A stretch of 41,334 bases of DNA, taken from NCBI GenBank assembly GCA_937892215.1, contig CALAVE010000083.1:1-41334 (forward strand). The letters are read 5' to 3'. Of the stretch, positions 38,694 to 41,334 are shown in pieces (the first letter of the stretch is position 1; every line of letters begins with the position of its first letter). Under the pieces are notes generated by a model, which was not told the origin of the DNA, did not search any database, and saw only the letters and a list, made by a program, of their open reading frames with translations. The stretch is from an uncultured Porphyromonadaceae bacterium (lineage in GTDB: Bacteria > Bacteroidota > Bacteroidia > Bacteroidales > Muribaculaceae). Both the position numbers and the translations under genes were made by a program.

Positions 38694-41246
38694 GTGGAAC
38701 AAAAAATTTATTCTTACCAAGAAGCGTACGAGGCTACGCTTAAATACTTTGACGGTGATGAGCTTGCCGCGAGAGTGTGGGCAAGCAAATATGCCCTAAA
38801 GGATTCGTTCGGCAACATCTACGAGCTGACGCCTGACGACATGCATCACCGCATAGCGCGCGAGATTGCAAGGATTGAGAAGAAATATCCCAATCCGCTG
38901 AGTGAAGAAAAGTTGTTTGACCTGATGAGTCATTTCCGCTACATTGTGCCTCAGGGTAGCCCGATGGCCGGAATCGGGAACAATTTTCAGGTAGGTTCAC
39001 TGTCGAACTGTTTTGTGATAGGCATTGATGGCGATCCCGACTCATACGGAGGCATCATCAAGATTGATGAGGAGCAAGTGCAGCTAATGAAGCGGCGCGG
39101 TGGAGTGGGGCATGACTTGTCGCACATCCGTCCCAAGGGTTCTCCAGTGAAGAACTCAGCGCTGACATCTACCGGCTTGGTGCCGTTTATGGAGCGCTAT
39201 TCAAACTCCACACGTGAGGTGGCACAAGACGGTCGTCGCGGTGCGCTGATGCTAACTGTAAGTATCAAGCATCCTGATTCGGAGTCGTTTATTGACGCGA
39301 AGATGACCGAGGGCAAAGTGACAGGAGCGAACGTGAGTGTACGCATTGACGACGAATTCATGCAGGCAGCCGTGGAAGGTAAGGAATATGTGCAGAAGTA
39401 CCCGGTGGACAGCGAGGCACCAATCTACGAGAAGAAGATTGACGCTGCCAAATTGTGGGGGAAAATAGTGCATAACGCATGGAAGAGTGCTGAGCCCGGC
39501 GTACTGTTCTGGGACACAATCACTCGCGAGTCGATCCCCGACTGCTATGCAGACTTAGGCTTCCGCACCATATCGACCAACCCGTGCGGTGAGATACCCC
39601 TGTGCCCGTACGACAGTTGCCGCTTGATAGCAGTAAATCTTTACTCTTACGTGGTGAATCCGTTTACCAAAGACGCTTACTTCGACTATGACCTGTTCAA
39701 GGAGCACATAGGCTATACCCAGCGCATCATGGACGACATCATAGACTTGGAGATGGAGAAAATAGAGAAAATCATAGACAAAATCAGTTCAGACCCAGAG
39801 ACCGACGAAGTGAAGCAGACCGAGCTTAATCTGTGGAACAAGATACGCACTAAGACGCTTAAAGGACGCCGTACGGGCGTAGGGACGACCGCCGAGGGCG
39901 ACATGATAGCGGCTATGGGATTGCGCTATGGTACGGCGGAGGCAACCGAATTCTCGGTGAGCGTGCATCGCACGTTGGCATTGGCAGCATACGCATCGTC
40001 GGTGAATATGGCCAAGGAGCGTGGCGCATTCGAGATTTACGATGCCAAGCGCGAGGAGAAGAACCCGTTTATCAATAGAATCAAGGAGGCCGACCCACAA
40101 CTCTATAAAGAGATGGTGAAATACGGCCGTCGCAACATCGCTTGCCTCACTATCGCCCCAACAGGGACGACCAGCCTGATGACGCAGACTTCGTCGGGCA
40201 TTGAGCCAGTGTTTATGCCGGTGTATAAGCGCCGTCGCAAGGTGAATCCCAACGACAAGGACGCCCACGTGGATTTTGTGGACGAGAGCGGCGACTCATT
40301 CGAGGAGTATATCGTGTATCACCACAAGTTTATGACTTGGATGAAAACCAACGGCATAGAGGTGCGCCACGACTACACACAAGAGCAAATAGACGACCTT
40401 GTGGCTCGCTCGCCATATTACAAAGCAACGTCGAACGATGTGGACTGGGTGAACAAGGTGAAGATGCAGGGCGACGTGCAGAAGTGGGTTGATCACTCAA
40501 TCAGCGTTACCATCAATCTGCCCAATGATATCAGTGAGGAGATGGTGAACAAGCTCTATGTGGAAGCATGGCGCTCGGGGTGCAAGGGATGCACCGTGTA
40601 TCGCGACGGCTCGCGTGCCGGCGTGCTGGTTTCGCTCACAAAAGACAAGAAAAAAGAGGAGAAGAAAGAGACGGCTAAGTATATGGCTGAGGAAGGTCAC
40701 ATCCTTAAGCGCCCGATAGAACTTGAAGCCGATGTGGTACGCTTCCAGAACAACAAGGACAAGTGGATAGCCTTCATAGGACTCATAGACGGCCGTCCCT
40801 ACGAGATATTCACCGGAATCGCCGATGACGACGAGGGAATTTTCTGCCCGAAATCGGTGAACAAAGGCAAGATAATCAAGGCCGTGGCAGAGGACGGAAC
40901 CAAGCGTTACGACTTCCAGTTCATCAACAAACGCGGTTTTAAGACCACGATTGAGGGCTTGAGCGAAAAGTTTAACCCTGAGTTTTGGAACTACGCCAAG
41001 CTGATTTCAGGAGTGCTTCGCTACGGAATGCCCATAGAGCAAGTTCTGAAGTTGGTAAGCAGCCTGGAACTTGACAACCAGTCGATTAACACCTGGAAGA
41101 TGGGAGTGGAGCGCGCCCTGAAGAAATACCTGCCCAACGGCACCAAGGCCAACGGCCAGAAATGCCCCAACTGCGGCGAAGAGACCCTGGTGTATCAGGA
41201 AGGTTGCCTGATTTGCACCAACTGCGGCACGTCGCGATGCGGATAA
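38694..41246 (+). CDS. nrdJ: Adenosylcobalamin-dependent (class II) ribonucleoside-diphosphate reductase
   Basis: The 850-aa enzyme reduces ribonucleotides to deoxyribonucleotides with a cobalamin-generated radical, with or without oxygen. The start is GTG at 38694 (EQKIYSYQEAYEATLKYFDGDELAARVW), since no ATG is near. Class II motifs visible: GNNFQVGSLSNCFVIGI (first redox Cys), RRGGVGHDLSHIRPKGS, DGRRGALM, NPCGEIPLCPYDSC with the radical Cys at about 297, and PTGTTSLMTQTSSGIEP. The C-terminus is a zinc-ribbon-like tail (KCPNCGEETLVYQEGCLICTNCGTSRCG) that also carries the Cys pair that reduces the active site. Two regions with high Lys/Glu (SLTKDKKKEEKKE) link the catalytic core and tail. It has an independent promoter and a terminator follows. 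Confidence 0.95.
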   Translation: MEQKIYSYQEAYEATLKYFDGDELAARVWASKYALKDSFGNIYELTPDDMHHRIAREIARIEKKYPNPLSEEKLFDLMSHFRYIVPQGSPMAGIGNNFQVGSLSNCFVIGIDGDPDSYGGIIKIDEEQVQLMKRRGGVGHDLSHIRPKGSPVKNSALTSTGLVPFMERYSNSTREVAQDGRRGALMLTVSIKHPDSESFIDAKMTEGKVTGANVSVRIDDEFMQAAVEGKEYVQKYPVDSEAPIYEKKIDAAKLWGKIVHNAWKSAEPGVLFWDTITRESIPDCYADLGFRTISTNPCGEIPLCPYDSCRLIAVNLYSYVVNPFTKDAYFDYDLFKEHIGYTQRIMDDIIDLEMEKIEKIIDKISSDPETDEVKQTELNLWNKIRTKTLKGRRTGVGTTAEGDMIAAMGLRYGTAEATEFSVSVHRTLALAAYASSVNMAKERGAFEIYDAKREEKNPFINRIKEADPQLYKEMVKYGRRNIACLTIAPTGTTSLMTQTSSGIEPVFMPVYKRRRKVNPNDKDAHVDFVDESGDSFEEYIVYHHKFMTWMKTNGIEVRHDYTQEQIDDLVARSPYYKATSNDVDWVNKVKMQGDVQKWVDHSISVTINLPNDISEEMVNKLYVEAWRSGCKGCTVYRDGSRAGVLVSLTKDKKKEEKKETAKYMAEEGHILKRPIELEADVVRFQNNKDKWIAFIGLIDGRPYEIFTGIADDDEGIFCPKSVNKGKIIKAVAEDGTKRYDFQFINKRGFKTTIEGLSEKFNPEFWNYAKLISGVLRYGMPIEQVLKLVSSLELDNQSINTWKMGVERALKKYLPNGTKANGQKCPNCGEETLVYQEGCLICTNCGTSRCG

Positions 41247-41279
41247 AGGACAAAATCGCTAATGTAAAATACTTGAGAC

Positions 41280-41317
41280 GAGGGTGTGTCATAATTCAGT
41301 TATGGCTCACCCTCTTT
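41280..41317 (+). terminator. Rho-independent terminator of nrdJ
   Basis: GAGGGTG at 41280-41286 pairs with CACCCTC at 41308-41314, with inner pairing CATAA/TTATG, followed by TTTG. Confidence 0.65.
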
Positions 41318-41334
41318 GCAAATCAACCGTCTGA

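Noticed and set aside
1..41334. CRISPR array, prophage, toxin-antitoxin or defence island
   Set aside because: No regularly spaced repeats and no phage, integrase, toxin or restriction gene were found; nearly all genes are housekeeping.

Overview
The window reads as a chromosomal housekeeping region of a Bacteroidales bacterium, perhaps close to Muribaculaceae or Bacteroides (inference; no search was run). The evidence is the repeated Bacteroidetes-type promoter (TTTG, about 19-20 nt, TAnnTTTG), weak or absent Shine-Dalgarno sequences, Bacteroidetes-specific families (DUF4835, DUF5606, a long NusB of about 308 aa), a class II ribonucleotide reductase, and a tRNA gene without encoded CCA. I see no prophage, CRISPR array or defence island. 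The accessory signals are a compact group II intron and a palindromic intergenic element.

Layout. 1-2.6 kb: the end of an unknown gene, an ECF-type sigma factor, a 173-bp imperfect palindrome between its stop codon and a terminator, then trigger factor. 2.7-8.8 kb: a PreA-like dihydropyrimidine dehydrogenase with an extra N-terminal iron-sulfur domain sits between tig and clpP-clpX; recQ follows. 8.9-14 kb: envelope genes: a SurA/PpiC-like periplasmic isomerase, a Trp/Gly-rich secreted protein and a FadL/PorV-like outer-membrane barrel. 14.1-20.1 kb: a translationally coupled operon (ATGA overlaps) of a Pif1-like helicase with TPR repeats, an ABC-F ATPase and an M13 metallopeptidase. 20.3-29.8 kb: a long co-directional cluster of dnaN, DEDD exonuclease, coaBC, DUF4835, recN, rlmB, nusB, yajC, ybbR and coaE. 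29.8-31 kb: DUF5606 protein and an NlpC/P60 lipoprotein. 31.1-34 kb: comEC and aroE on the minus strand. 34.2-36.8 kb: an MlaD/Mce protein and dnaA. 36.8-37.6 kb: tRNA-Glu(CTC), its terminator, and a group II intron inserted directly after the terminator. 37.6-41.3 kb: marC (minus) and the adenosylcobalamin-dependent ribonucleotide reductase.

The genes mainly serve protein quality control (tig, clpP, clpX, ppiC), DNA replication and repair (recQ, Pif1-like helicase, dnaN, exonuclease, recN, dnaA, ribonucleotide reductase), coenzyme A synthesis (coaBC, coaE) and envelope biogenesis. No complete new multi-gene system is evident. The best candidates for a second look are the intron without a reverse transcriptase beside tRNA-Glu, the PreA variant that joins DPD domains I, IV and V but lacks the FAD/NAD(P)H domains, the palindromic element at 804-976, a duplicated promoter before the DUF5606 gene, and an unassigned strong promoter pointing antisense into comEC.
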